The notes: a model not told the origin generated them from the letters alone. Numbered from the stretch's first letter, positions 9,685 to 19,548 are shown. The stretch is DNA of 64,000 bases from Microbacterium festucae (GCF_025421715.1 NZ_JAOEFC010000001.1:620001-684000), one strand, 5' to 3'. Translations and numbers: made by a program.

Positions 9685-10302
9685 TCACAGCCCGGTCCGG
9701 CGCGATTCGGCGACGTCGATGAGGGTGTCGCGCAGCTCCTCGGCCGAGGCCTGCCGCAGGCCCGGGATCGTCACCCCGGTGGCCGCGGCGGCGGTCACGA
9801 GCTTCAGCTGGGCGATGCCGAACCCCCGGTCCAGCGGCCCGTGCGTGATGTCGACGAGCTGCATGCGCCCGTAGGGCACCGCGACGATGCGCTGCCACAG
9901 GATGCCGCGGCGGAAGACCAGGTCGTCCTTGCGCAGCCGGTAGCCGATCGACCGCGCCTGACGCGGCAGGATCGCCAGCGTCCACACGAGGATCACCGTG
10001 ACGATGGCCGCGGGGATCCACACCCAGGTCTGATCCAGCACCAGCGCGCCGACGAGGGCGGCGGCCACGACCAGCACGAGCAGGGCCCCGCTCGAGATGA
10101 GCTGCACGATGACGTACTGCGGCGCGATCTGATGCCAGGTGCCGTCGTCGAGCGTGAGGCGGTTGGTGCTGCGCGGCTCGACGATCGCGGGGAACGTGCC
10201 CTCGTCGAGCACCGACACGGATGCCGGGGCGTCGGCCGCCGGCACGTCAGTCGTGGTGGGAGTATCCGAGTCCGGGCTCGGGTGGTCCGGGCTGGTCGTC
10301 AT
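9685..10302 (-). CDS. PH domain-containing membrane protein (YdbS-like)
   Basis: A 205-residue protein: about 45 disordered Thr/Asp/Pro-rich residues, then two membrane segments (about 60-85 and 88-110) and one bPH2 domain with YRLRKDDLVFRRGILWQR and RMQLVDITHGPLDRGFG, typical of YdbS. The ATG at 10302 is preceded by GGAAGGA with good spacing. This start lies 56 bp inside the end of the DUF3180 gene, an unusually long overlap; an alternative GTG at 10245, just after the DUF3180 stop, has no ribosome binding site, so I keep the ATG. It pairs with the multi-PH gene downstream. Confidence 0.87.
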   Translation of the reverse strand: MTTSPDHPSPDSDTPTTTDVPAADAPASVSVLDEGTFPAIVEPRSTNRLTLDDGTWHQIAPQYVIVQLISSGALLVLVVAAALVGALVLDQTWVWIPAAIVTVILVWTLAILPRQARSIGYRLRKDDLVFRRGILWQRIVAVPYGRMQLVDITHGPLDRGFGIAQLKLVTAAAATGVTIPGLRQASAEELRDTLIDVAESRRTGL

Positions 10303-10741
10303 CGTCGTCCTTCCGAATGGTGCAGAGGTGCTCGGCGACGAGGCTCGCCGCGGTCAGCACGGCGCCCGCGACCAGAGCCGCGATCACCGCTCCCGTCGAG
10401 CCTAACGAGGGCGCGACGGGACGGGTGAGAAGGAACGAGAGCAGTCCGCCGCCGATGCCGGCGACGACGGCCCCGACGATGCTGGCGGCCTTGGCGAGCA
10501 TCACCACGCGCACGGCGCGGAACGGGTCGACCTGCGCACCGCCGGCGCCACTGGTGGCGCGGCGGATCGGGATGGCCAGCAGCAGCACGACGACCGCCAG
10601 CAGCACCAGCAGCACGGGCAGCGCCAGCGACGGCGTGAACGTGGGGCGGGCGTTGGAGGTGAGCAGCTGGTCGACGAGGAAGCCGATCACGAGCCCGGCG
10701 AACACCGACCCGGCGATGACGCCCGCGCTCGTGCGCTTCAC
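10247..10741 (-). CDS. DUF3180 family membrane protein
   Basis: A 164-residue integral membrane protein with four hydrophobic segments (about 8-25, 38-58, 78-100 and 112-135) and an acidic tail containing IRKDDDDDQ. DUF3180 proteins sit right after folK in most actinobacteria; the role is unknown. I chose the GTG at 10741, which overlaps the folK stop by 4 nt (GTGA), over the longer upstream frame, because the extra N-terminal residues would be Arg-rich and out of character. Its 3' end overlaps the next gene by 56 bp. Confidence 0.85.
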   Translation of the reverse strand: MKRTSAGVIAGSVFAGLVIGFLVDQLLTSNARPTFTPSLALPVLLVLLAVVVLLLAIPIRRATSGAGGAQVDPFRAVRVVMLAKAASIVGAVVAGIGGGLLSFLLTRPVAPSLGSTGAVIAALVAGAVLTAASLVAEHLCTIRKDDDDDQPGPPEPGLGYSHHD

Positions 10742-11301
10742 GAGCCGGCCCCCGCCTCGCCGGTGGCCGTGGCGTCTTCGAGCGCGGCGAGCAGGGCGTC
10801 GACGCGTCCCGCGCCCGGCAGCACGGCATCCGGGTCGACGGCCGCCCACGGTGCCAGCACGAACACCCGCTCGGCGGCGCGCGGATGCGGCAGCGTGAGC
10901 GCGGGATCGTCGGAGCGCAGGTCGCCGTAGGCGATGAGGTCGAGGTCGAGGGTGCGGTCGCCCCAGCGCTCGCGCCGCTCCCGGCCGTGCCGGGCCTCGA
11001 TGGCGTGCAGATAGGTGAGCAGCACGCTCGGCGCGAGGCGCGTCTGCAGCAGCGCGACGGTGTTGAGGTAGGCGGGCGCGTCGGTGTCGGGGCCCGCGAG
11101 GGTCACCGCCACCGTCTCGATCGGGGCGGCGGCGGCCGTCACCCGCGTGAGCGGCAGGCGCGCGAGGTCGCCGAGCGCCTGCGCGATGGCATCCGCACGG
11201 TCGCCGAGGTTGGCGCCCAGGGCGACCACGACGGCGGCCGGGGACGCGTCGGCGCGCTGCACGGGCTCGTCGCGGATGCCCTGCGCGAGTCGGCGGCTCA
11301 C
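10738..11301 (-). CDS. folK: 2-amino-4-hydroxy-6-hydroxymethyldihydropteridine diphosphokinase
   Basis: A 187-residue HPPK that transfers pyrophosphate from ATP to hydroxymethyl-dihydropterin, the step before FolP in folate synthesis. Visible signatures are VVALGANLGDR near residue 26, the substrate loop LNTVALLQT, and the family motif RWGDRTLDLDLIAYGD. A C-terminal extension of about 25 residues is Ala-rich. The GTG start at 11301 overlaps the folB stop by 4 nt, so folB and folK are translationally coupled. Confidence 0.96.
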   Translation of the reverse strand: MSRRLAQGIRDEPVQRADASPAAVVVALGANLGDRADAIAQALGDLARLPLTRVTAAAAPIETVAVTLAGPDTDAPAYLNTVALLQTRLAPSVLLTYLHAIEARHGRERRERWGDRTLDLDLIAYGDLRSDDPALTLPHPRAAERVFVLAPWAAVDPDAVLPGAGRVDALLAALEDATATGEAGAGS

Positions 11302-11684
11302 GCGACGACCTCGGCGGGGGCGTCGTCGCGGGTGCGGCGGATGGTCACGGCGACGTCACCGAACGGCACCGGGATGGGCGCCTGCGGTTTGTGGAGGGTC
11401 ACCGTCACCGCCTGCACGGCGGGACGCTCGAGGATCGCATCGGCGATGCGGGCGGCGAGGGTCTCGAGCAGGTTCACCGGGTCGCCCGCGAGGATCGCGG
11501 CGACCTGCTCGGCGACCTCGCCGTAGTGCACGGTGTCGGCGACGTCGTCGGTCGCGGCGGCGCGGGCCAGGGGCAGCTCGAGCACGAGGTCGGCGACGAA
11601 CTGCTGCCCGTCACGGCGCTCGTGGTCGTAGACCCCGTGGAATCCGGTCGCCCGGATGCCGGCGATGCTGATGGTGTCGGTCAT
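11298..11684 (-). CDS. folB: Dihydroneopterin aldolase
   Basis: A 128-residue enzyme that cleaves 7,8-dihydroneopterin to 6-hydroxymethyl-dihydropterin and glycolaldehyde. Typical elements are GIRATGFHGVYDHER at the start, the glutamate in NLLETLAARIADAIL, and VTLHKPQAPIP with the conserved lysine near the end. Length is normal for the family. The ATG at 11684 overlaps the folP stop by 4 nt (ATGA). Sits in the folE-folP-folB-folK order usual for actinobacteria. Confidence 0.96.
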   Translation of the reverse strand: MTDTISIAGIRATGFHGVYDHERRDGQQFVADLVLELPLARAAATDDVADTVHYGEVAEQVAAILAGDPVNLLETLAARIADAILERPAVQAVTVTLHKPQAPIPVPFGDVAVTIRRTRDDAPAEVVA

Positions 11685-12499
11685 CGACCCTCCCAACGGC
11701 TCAAGACGCCCAGGGCGTCGCGGGTGGCCGACACGTCGTGCACGCGCACCGCCCAGGCGCCGGCCTGCGCGGCCAGCACGCTCGTCACGGCGGTGGCCAG
11801 GTCGCGGCGCTGCTCGGTGACCTCGGCGGCGGGCGCCTCGGCGCTGATCTCGCGCAGCGCGTCGGCGATGAAGCCCTTGCGGCTCGTGCCGACGAGCACG
11901 CGGTGCCCGAGGCCGACGAGCGCGTCCAGCGCCCGCAGCGCCTCCCAGTTCTGCGGCCCGCGCTTGCCGAACCCGATGCCGGGATCGACGATCACGCGAC
12001 TCGCGGGGATGCCCGCGGCCGTCGCGGCGGCGGCACGGGCGGCCACCTCGCGCACGAGGTCGCTGCGCACGTCGGCGTACTCGGCATGCGCATACATATC
12101 GGCGGAGTGGCCGCGCCAGTGCTGCAGCACGATGTCGGCATCCGTGCCGGCGATGGCCGGGAGCATGTCGGGGTCGGCGAGGCCGCCCGACACGTCGTTG
12201 ACGATGCGCGCACCGGCGGCGACGGCGGCCAGCGCGGTGGCGGCGTTCATGGTGTCGATGCTGACCACGGCGCCCTCGGCGGCCAGGGCGGTGACCACCG
12301 GCAGCACGCGCGCCTGCTCGACGGCCGCGCCCACGCGCTCCGCGCCGGGGCGGGTCGATTCGCCCCCGACATCGAGCAGATCGGCGCCGGCCGCGCGCAG
12401 CGCCCGGGCATGGGCGATGGCGGCATCCGCGTCGAGGTAGCGGCCGCCGTCGCTGAACGAATCGGGGGTCACGTTGACGATGCCCATCACGAGCGTCAT
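11681..12499 (-). CDS. folP: Dihydropteroate synthase
   Basis: A 272-residue TIM-barrel enzyme joining 4-aminobenzoate to hydroxymethyl-dihydropterin pyrophosphate; the target of sulfonamides. The family motifs are all visible: GIVNVTPDSFSDGG at 6-19, DVGGESTRPGA, SIDTMNA, NDVSGG, VDPGIGFGK and LVGTSRKGF. I chose the ATG at 12499, which gives a start directly before the first barrel strand and overlaps the folE stop by 4 nt; the frame open further upstream is the antisense of folE coding sequence. Confidence 0.97.
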   Translation of the reverse strand: MTLVMGIVNVTPDSFSDGGRYLDADAAIAHARALRAAGADLLDVGGESTRPGAERVGAAVEQARVLPVVTALAAEGAVVSIDTMNAATALAAVAAGARIVNDVSGGLADPDMLPAIAGTDADIVLQHWRGHSADMYAHAEYADVRSDLVREVAARAAAATAAGIPASRVIVDPGIGFGKRGPQNWEALRALDALVGLGHRVLVGTSRKGFIADALREISAEAPAAEVTEQRRDLATAVTSVLAAQAGAWAVRVHDVSATRDALGVLSRWEGR

Positions 12500-13137
12500 G
12501 CGCCCGCCCCATGGGACGGCCCGTGGGGTGCGCCGTGGGGTGCGCCGTGGGGTGCGGCGCCGACGAGCAGGGCGATGATCTCGGCGCGGGCGGCGGGCTC
12601 GGCCAGATCGCCGCGGGCGGCGATGGTCACCGTGGAGGTGTCGGGCTGGCGGCCGCCGCGCATCGTGACGCACTGGTGGGTCGCGTCGAGCACGACGAGC
12701 ACGCCGCGGGTGTCGAGCGAGCCCGCGATCGTGTCGGCGATCTGCTCGCCCAGGCGCTCCTGCACCTGCGGACGGGCGGCGAGCACGTCGACCACCCGCG
12801 GCAGTGCACCCAGGCCCACGACCTGCTCGCCCGGCAGGTAGGCGATGTGCGCGCGCCCGGCGAAGGGCAGCAGGTGGTGCTCGCACACCGACCGGAAGCG
12901 GATGTCGCGCAGCATGACCGCCCCGGAGGGCAGCGTCTCGGGGGCCGGCCCCCGGGTCACCGAGATGGTGTGGGCCAGCGGTGCCCCGGCATCCTCGCCG
13001 ACGCCGGCGAAGAACTCCGCATACAGGTCGGCGACGCGCTCGGGAGTCGTCTTCAGCCCCGGACGCCCGGGGTCTTCCCCGATCGCCTCGAGGAGCTCGC
13101 GCACAGCGGCGGCGACGCGGTCACGATCGACGGCCAC
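12496..13137 (-). CDS. folE: GTP cyclohydrolase I with His-rich repeat tail
   Basis: A 213-residue enzyme that converts GTP to dihydroneopterin triphosphate, the first folate step. The zinc ligands are C85 and H88 in CEHHLLPF and C156 in DATHQCVTMRG, so it is the zinc-dependent type IA. The last 20 residues are a GAPH repeat tail (PHGAPHGAPHGPSHG) made by three 12-bp DNA repeats, absent from the standard enzyme. Start GTG at 13137, six bases after a TAGGCT hexamer that overlaps the ftsH stop codon; folE and the genes after it may therefore have their own leaderless promoter in addition to readthrough from ftsH. Confidence 0.97.
   Translation of the reverse strand: MAVDRDRVAAAVRELLEAIGEDPGRPGLKTTPERVADLYAEFFAGVGEDAGAPLAHTISVTRGPAPETLPSGAVMLRDIRFRSVCEHHLLPFAGRAHIAYLPGEQVVGLGALPRVVDVLAARPQVQERLGEQIADTIAGSLDTRGVLVVLDATHQCVTMRGGRQPDTSTVTIAARGDLAEPAARAEIIALLVGAAPHGAPHGAPHGPSHGAGA
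12521..12556. repeat. Three 12-bp tandem repeats in the 3' end of folE
   Basis: Three perfect copies of CCGTGGGGTGCG (12521-12532, 12533-12544, 12545-12556) encode the repeated APHG tail. Slippage would add or remove four residues in frame. Confidence 0.85.
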
Positions 13138-13146
13138 GTGCCGAGC

Positions 13147-15153
<2,007 letters not shown>

Positions 15154-15219
15154 GGTCCGCACAGGCTATCGCGCGAGGACTGTGCCTCGACTGTGCGTTC
15201 GTCCTGGGCGTACGGTGCG

Positions 15220-15771
15220 TCAGCTGTAGACGTGCGGCGCGAGCACGGCCACGTCGCGCAGGTTGCGGTAGCGCTCGGCGTAGTCGAGGCCGTAGCCGAC
15301 GACGAAGTCGTTGGGGATGTCGAAGCCGACGTAGCGGCAGTCGATCTCGACCTTGGCGGCCTCGGGCTTGCGCAGCAGCGCCAGCACCTCGATCGACTCG
15401 GCACCGCGCGAGGCGAAGTTCTCGAGCAGCCAGCTGAGGGTCAGGCCCGAGTCGATGATGTCCTCGACGATCAGCACGTGCTTGCCGTGCAGGTCGGTGT
15501 CGAGGTCTTTGCGGATCTGCACGACGCCGCTCGACTTCGTGCCGGCGCCGTACGACGACACCGCCATCCAGTCCATCGAGATGTCGCGCTGCAGCAGCCG
15601 GGCGAAGTCGGCCATCACCATGACCGCGCCCTTGAGCACGCCGATGAGGATCAGGTCCTCGCCCTCGTAATCGGCGTCGACCCGCGCGGCGAGCTCGGTG
15701 AGCTTGGCGTGGATCTGCTCCTCGGTGACGAGGACATCCGTGAGCTGGTCAGCGATATCGGCCGCGCGCAT
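15220..15771 (-). CDS. hpt: Hypoxanthine phosphoribosyltransferase
   Basis: A 183-residue purine-salvage enzyme converting hypoxanthine or guanine plus PRPP to IMP or GMP. The PRPP-binding motif VLIVEDIIDSGLT is at 99-111, the catalytic loop SSYGAGTKSSG at 72-82, and the purine-binding FDIPNDFVVGYGLDYAE towards the end. Length is standard. The ATG at 15771 lies seven bases downstream of TACACT, so it probably has its own leaderless promoter although tilS lies only 39 bp upstream on the same strand. Confidence 0.96.
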   Translation of the reverse strand: MRAADIADQLTDVLVTEEQIHAKLTELAARVDADYEGEDLILIGVLKGAVMVMADFARLLQRDISMDWMAVSSYGAGTKSSGVVQIRKDLDTDLHGKHVLIVEDIIDSGLTLSWLLENFASRGAESIEVLALLRKPEAAKVEIDCRYVGFDIPNDFVVGYGLDYAERYRNLRDVAVLAPHVYS

Positions 15772-15778
15772 GCCTTCG

Positions 15779-15784
15779 AGTGTA
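15779..15784 (-). promoter_or_regulatory. -10 hexamer TACACT before hpt
   Basis: TACACT on the minus strand ends seven bases before the hpt ATG, in the tilS-hpt gap. Confidence 0.4.
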
Positions 15785-15810
15785 CGTGGCGCCCGCCGGC
15801 CGCCGAGCGG

Positions 15811-16797
15811 TCAGGTCGCAGTGAAAACGATGCGGATGCCCTCGCGCCGGGCCGTGCAGCCGGGGAGGTCGAGGGGGCCCTGGCCGCGCCAGTCGGTCGC
15901 GAGGCGGCCCACCTCCACCGTCTGGGTGCGGGTGAGGCTCACCCCGAACTCGCTGTGCACGACATGGCGGATGATCCGGTGCCGCAGCGCGGCGGGGTTG
16001 GCGGCCAGGGCGGCCACCGACACCGAGATGCCCGCCTCGGCGTGCTCGACGATGTCTTCGATCGTCTCGTCGATCATGTCGGCGAACGCCTCGGCATCCT
16101 CGCGCAGCTGCTCGGCGGTGCGGGCCAGCGCCTCGGCGACGCCCGGTCCGAGCTCCGATTCCAGCAGCGGCATCACGTCTTGGCGCACCCGCACCCGCAG
16201 GAAGCGCCGGTCGAGGTTGTGCGGGTCGTCCCAGGGCGGCAGGCCCGCGGCCACGCACGCGGCGCGGGTGGTGGCGCGGCGCACGGTGAGCAGCGGCCGC
16301 AGCCACCGCACGCCCTCCTCGACGCGATCGGGCGACATGCCCGCCAGGCTCAGCGCCCCCGAGCCGCGGGCGAGGCCCGCCAGCACCGTCTCGGCCTGGT
16401 CGTCGAGGGTATGCGCCAGCAGCACGGCGGTGGCGGCCTGCTGGCGTGCGGCCGCGGTGAGCGCGCCGCGGCGCGCGTCGCGGGCGGCGGCCTCGGGTCC
16501 GCCCTCGGTGCCGACCTCGACGCGCACGACCCGCGCCGGAAGACCCAGTTGCTCGGCGGTGGCCGCGGCACGGGCGGCGACGACGTCCGACCCGTCCTGC
16601 AGCCCGTGGTCGACGACGACGGCGGTCGCCGCGACACCGGCCTTGGGCGCCTCGAAGGCCACGGCCGCCGCCAGCGCGAGCGAGTCGGCCCCGCCGGACA
16701 GCCCCACCAGCACCGGCCCGGTCAGACCCTCGAGGCATCCGCGCACCGCGCGACGGATCTCGGCGACGGCGGGGTCGAGGCTCGGGCGATGCGGCAT
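15811..16797 (-). CDS. tilS: tRNA(Ile)-lysidine synthetase
   Basis: A 328-residue enzyme that modifies C34 of tRNA-Ile(CAU) to lysidine, letting it read AUA. The N-type ATP pyrophosphatase P-loop SGGADS is at 34-39, followed by HTLDDQAETVL and GLPPWDDPHN with a conserved basic stretch, and a C-terminal helical part ending in LPGCTARREG. The start is the ATG at 16797, just before IRRAVRG; the open frame extends further upstream but encodes a proline-histidine low-complexity artefact of the G-rich repeats. TACCGT ends six bases before this ATG, supporting a leaderless start here. Confidence 0.95.
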   Translation of the reverse strand: MPHRPSLDPAVAEIRRAVRGCLEGLTGPVLVGLSGGADSLALAAAVAFEAPKAGVAATAVVVDHGLQDGSDVVAARAAATAEQLGLPARVVRVEVGTEGGPEAAARDARRGALTAAARQQAATAVLLAHTLDDQAETVLAGLARGSGALSLAGMSPDRVEEGVRWLRPLLTVRRATTRAACVAAGLPPWDDPHNLDRRFLRVRVRQDVMPLLESELGPGVAEALARTAEQLREDAEAFADMIDETIEDIVEHAEAGISVSVAALAANPAALRHRIIRHVVHSEFGVSLTRTQTVEVGRLATDWRGQGPLDLPGCTARREGIRIVFTAT

Positions 16798-16803
16798 ACG
16801 CCC

Positions 16804-16809
16804 ACGGTA
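16804..16809 (-). promoter_or_regulatory. -10 hexamer TACCGT before tilS
   Basis: Minus-strand TACCGT ends six bases before the tilS ATG; it also decides that start over longer alternatives. Confidence 0.5.
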
Positions 16810-16818
16810 GCCGGGCGA

Positions 16819-16872
16819 GGGGTGGGGTGCGGTGGGGCGGTGGGGCGGTGGGGCGGTGGGGTGGTGGGGCGC
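16819..16872. repeat. G-rich simple repeat
   Basis: Repeats of GGTGGGGC and GGTGGGGT in the tilS-ppa intergenic region. With runs of four guanines on one strand the stretch could form a G-quadruplex; that is inference. Confidence 0.7.
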
Positions 16873-16944
16873 GGTGCCCGAGGCCGGGTGCGGCGGCGGG
16901 TGACCGGGCGGGTGGGCCGGGCGTGGTGACCTGAGCGCGGTGGC

Positions 16945-17015
16945 CCATAACTCAGGCAATTCGGGCGTTCCGCCCGGCCACGGACGCTCGGGGCCGGATT
17001 CTGCCTGAGTTATGG
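16945..17015. repeat. 14-bp inverted repeat enclosing a GC-rich loop
   Basis: CCATAACTCAGGCA at 16945-16958 is matched exactly by TGCCTGAGTTATGG at 17002-17015, 43 bp apart. Both arms are AT-richer than the surrounding DNA. The pair sits in the 324-bp gap between the divergent tilS and ppa genes, which otherwise holds the G-rich repeat and the ppa promoter region. It may be an insertion footprint, an intergenic palindromic element or a binding site; nothing in the sequence decides this. Confidence 0.8.
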
Positions 17016-17121
17016 TCCGCTCGGCGGCCGTGACCGCCCGGCACGACGCCGGCCGGGCGGGCTGGAGGCGCCGCGACTAGGCTTGAGCCGCATATCCGCA
17101 GCCTTCAGAAGGAGCACCAGC

Positions 17122-17655
17122 ATGGGCGCGTACGACGCCGTCATCGAGATCCCGCGCAACAGCAAGATCAAGTACGAGGTCGACCACGGCACCGGCCGCG
17201 TGTTCCTCGACCGCATCCTGTACACCCCGATGGGCTACCCGGCCAACTACGGCTTCTTCGAGAACACGCTCGGCGAAGACGGGGACCCGCTCGACGTGCT
17301 CGTGCTGCTCGACCACGACCTGGCGCCCGGCATCCTCGCCAAGGTGCGCCCCGTCGGCGTGCTGAAGATGACCGACGAGGCCGGCGGCGACGACAAGGTC
17401 GTCGCGGTGCTCGCCAAGGACCCGCGCTGGGGCCACATCCAGGACGTCTCCGACGTCGACGAGTGGACCAAGAACGAGATCAACCACTTCTTCGAGCACT
17501 ATAAGGACCTCGAGCCCGGCAAGTGGGTCAAGGTCGACGAGTGGGCCGACGCCTCCGAGGCCGAGCGCCTCGTCTCCGAGGCGTTCACCCGCTTCGAAGA
17601 GCACGAGGGCCAGACGAAGACCCAGGGTGAGGGCGAAGCGCCCAACACGCTCTGA
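17122..17655 (+). CDS. ppa: Inorganic pyrophosphatase (family I)
   Basis: A 177-residue soluble enzyme hydrolysing pyrophosphate to phosphate, pulling biosynthetic reactions forward. Visible are IEIPRNSKIKYEVD at the start, YPANYGFFENT, and the metal-binding signature EDGDPLDVLVL. The last ten residues are a polar tail. The ATG at 17122 is preceded by GAAGGAG at good spacing, so I reject the 13-residue longer frame. It is convergent with the M23 peptidase and shares a perfect palindromic terminator. Confidence 0.97.
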   Translation: MGAYDAVIEIPRNSKIKYEVDHGTGRVFLDRILYTPMGYPANYGFFENTLGEDGDPLDVLVLLDHDLAPGILAKVRPVGVLKMTDEAGGDDKVVAVLAKDPRWGHIQDVSDVDEWTKNEINHFFEHYKDLEPGKWVKVDEWADASEAERLVSEAFTRFEEHEGQTKTQGEGEAPNTL

Positions 17656-17676
17656 CGCAGCGCCGCTGAACGGACG

Positions 17677-17706
17677 AAGGGCCGGATGCCATGGCATCCG
17701 GCCCTT
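17677..17706. terminator. Bidirectional terminator, 30-bp perfect palindrome
   Basis: AAGGGCCGGATGCC and its reverse complement abut at 17677-17706, followed by TCTCG on the plus side. It lies 21 bp after ppa and 22 bp after the convergent peptidase gene, fitting both. Confidence 0.85.
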
Positions 17707-17728
17707 TCTCGTCGGTCGTCGCGGTCTG

Positions 17729-19156
17729 TCAGACCGAGATGCCCTTGCCGCGCAGGAACGGCGCCGGGTCGATGCGGGTGCCGTTGCGCCACACCTCGAA
17801 GTGCAGGTGGCAGCCGGTGGAGGCGCCGGTGCTGCCGACGTAGGCGATGGTCTGGCCGGCGCCGACGTTGGCGCCCACGCCGACGTTGTAGCCGCCGTCG
17901 CGGATGTGCGCGTAGGCGGTGACGATGCCGCCACCGTGGTCGACCTTGATGTAGTTGCCCCACGAGTCCAGGCGCCCGGCCCAGATGACCCGGCCGCCGG
18001 CGGCGGCGAAGATCGGCGAGCCGCAGTTGCCGGCGAAGTCGATGCCGCGGTGACCCGTGGTGGTGCAGTAGCCGTTGCCGCAGATGGTGCCGCGGGTGCC
18101 GAACCATGACGAGATGCCGCCGTAGCCGGGCCGCACCCAGCCGGAGGGCTGCACCTGGCCGGCGTTGCCGCCACCGCCGCCGCCTCCTCCGCCGCCTCCG
18201 CCGCCTCCGCCGCCACCTCCGGCAGCAGCCGCGGCCGCCGCCTCTTGCCGGCGACGCTCTTCTTCGGCGGCGCGACGAGCGGCTTCCTCGCGCTCGCGGC
18301 GCTTGCGCTCTTCTTCGCGGCGGCGCTCTTCCTCGACGCCGGCCTGGTAGGCGGCGACGGTCTGAGCGGTCGTGTCCTTCAGGGCGGCCAGCTGCGCCTG
18401 CAGCGTGGAGAGGTTGGCCGTCTGGTTGTCGAGGGCGGCCTGCGCGGCGGTCGCGGCGTCTTGCGCCTTGACCATCTTCGCCTCGGCCTCGCGCTGCAGG
18501 CGGTCGCGCTCGTCGCGGGCGACCTGGGCCTGGTTGCTGAGGTTCTGGGCGTTGTCGCGCGCGGTGACCGCTTCGGTGTAGACGCTGCGGTTGGCGGCGA
18601 CGAGCTGGTCCATCGTGCCCAGGCGCGCCAGCAGGTCGTCGGCGGAGGCCGCCGATCCCGAGAAGAACAGCTCCATCGCGGCGTCGTCGCCGCCGTTGCG
18701 GTACTGCTGGGCGGCGAGCTTTCCGAGCTTCTGCGACGCCACGTCGGCCTTGGCCGATTCGGCATCCGCCTGCTCCTGCAGGGTGTCGGCGCGCTCGGCG
18801 GCGGCTTCGAAGTCGAGCTGGGCCTGCGCGTACTCGCCGGCCAGCTGCTCGGCCATGGCCTGCTTGGCGGCGACGTCGGCCTGCATCTGCTGGATGAGGC
18901 CCTCGATGCGCGAGATCTCGGCGCCCTTGGTGGCCTCGTTGTTCTTGGCGCGCTGCACGTCGTCCCAGGACGGGTAGCCGGGCAGGGCAGCCCAGGCGGG
19001 CTGGGCGATGAGGAATCCGGCGGCGGCAACGCCGAACGTGCCGAGGGCGATTGCGCCTCGGCGGGAGAGCACGCGGCCCCGGCCGAAAGCCTGCATCTCG
19101 GCTGGCGTCGGGGCGCAGCCGCAGTCTTCTACCGAGGTGAACTCGTCCTTGCGCAC
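17729..19156 (-). CDS. Secreted coiled-coil M23 peptidase (EnvC/NlpD-like)
   Basis: A 475-residue exported protein probably acting on peptidoglycan. The N-terminus has SRRGAIALG followed by a hydrophobic stretch ending AQPAWA, a Tat-like signal (about 31-57). Residues 65-300 are a long coiled coil rich in Ala, Glu and Gln with an Arg/Glu stretch, then a linker of 18 consecutive glycines (about 313-330), then an LytM/M23 domain with HRGIDFAG (zinc His and Asp) and HLHF (HxH). Both zinc motifs are intact, so it should be an active endopeptidase. The start is a GTG at 19156 with GGAAGG upstream; an internal ATG at MQAFGRG is a possible alternative. Confidence 0.9.
   Translation of the reverse strand: MRKDEFTSVEDCGCAPTPAEMQAFGRGRVLSRRGAIALGTFGVAAAGFLIAQPAWAALPGYPSWDDVQRAKNNEATKGAEISRIEGLIQQMQADVAAKQAMAEQLAGEYAQAQLDFEAAAERADTLQEQADAESAKADVASQKLGKLAAQQYRNGGDDAAMELFFSGSAASADDLLARLGTMDQLVAANRSVYTEAVTARDNAQNLSNQAQVARDERDRLQREAEAKMVKAQDAATAAQAALDNQTANLSTLQAQLAALKDTTAQTVAAYQAGVEEERRREEERKRREREEAARRAAEEERRRQEAAAAAAAGGGGGGGGGGGGGGGGGGNAGQVQPSGWVRPGYGGISSWFGTRGTICGNGYCTTTGHRGIDFAGNCGSPIFAAAGGRVIWAGRLDSWGNYIKVDHGGGIVTAYAHIRDGGYNVGVGANVGAGQTIAYVGSTGASTGCHLHFEVWRNGTRIDPAPFLRGKGISV
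18167..18220. repeat. Trinucleotide microsatellite coding 18 glycines
   Basis: Eighteen successive GGN codons (GCC/TCC/ACC on the plus strand) form the linker between coiled coil and M23 domain. Internal units such as GCCTCCGCC repeat, so the linker length could change in frame by slippage. Confidence 0.8.
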
Positions 19157-19360
19157 GTGGGGGGCCTTCCGTTCGCGGACTTCACTTCTTTCACAGTAAC
19201 AACATCGTCAGGCATTTCCCAGGTCGGATTTCCCATGCCGCTGCGCGGCCATCCTCCCCCTCGCAACGGCGATTCGACGCCTGCCACGCCCTCGATTTCG
19301 CATTCCCTGGAGAATCTCGTATGCTTGTCCCTCGGTAAGCGTGAGCCTCTGGGTTCGCTC
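19157..19360. other. Intergenic region before tRNA cluster
   Basis: No gene is visible. It contains a comparatively AT-rich stretch (about 19181-19215) that should hold the promoter of the peptidase gene, and at 19318-19350 sequence leading into the tRNA-Glu gene. No clear hexamer pair can be assigned. Confidence 0.4.
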
Positions 19361-19433
19361 GGCCCCATCGTTTAGCGGCCTAGGACGCCGCCCTTTCACG
19401 GCGGTAGCACGGGTTCGAATCCCGTTGGGGTCA
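19361..19433 (+). tRNA. tRNA-Glu (UUC)
   Basis: 73 nt with acceptor stem GGCCCCA/TGGGGTC, anticodon loop CTTTCAC (anticodon TTC) and T-arm GGGTTCGAATCCC. CCA is not encoded. First of three tRNA genes on the same strand. Confidence 0.97.
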
Positions 19434-19462
19434 CTCTCCGAAACACATAACTGAATACGCAT

Positions 19463-19536
19463 GGCCCTGTAGCGCAGTTGGTTAGCGTGCCGCCCTGTCA
19501 CGGCGGAGGTCGCGGGTTCAAGTCCCGTCAGGGTCG
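19463..19536 (+). tRNA. tRNA-Asp (GUC)
   Basis: 74 nt; acceptor GGCCCTG/CAGGGTC, anticodon loop CTGTCAC (anticodon GTC), T-arm GGGTTCAAGTCCC, discriminator G. CCA is not encoded. Thirty bases after tRNA-Glu, likely co-transcribed. Confidence 0.97.
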
Positions 19537-19548
19537 CTCATAGCGACG

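Noticed and set aside
16819..16959. Longer N-terminus for tilS (Pro/His-rich)
   Set aside because: The stretch is the translation of the G-rich simple repeat, and TACCGT spacing supports the ATG at 16797.
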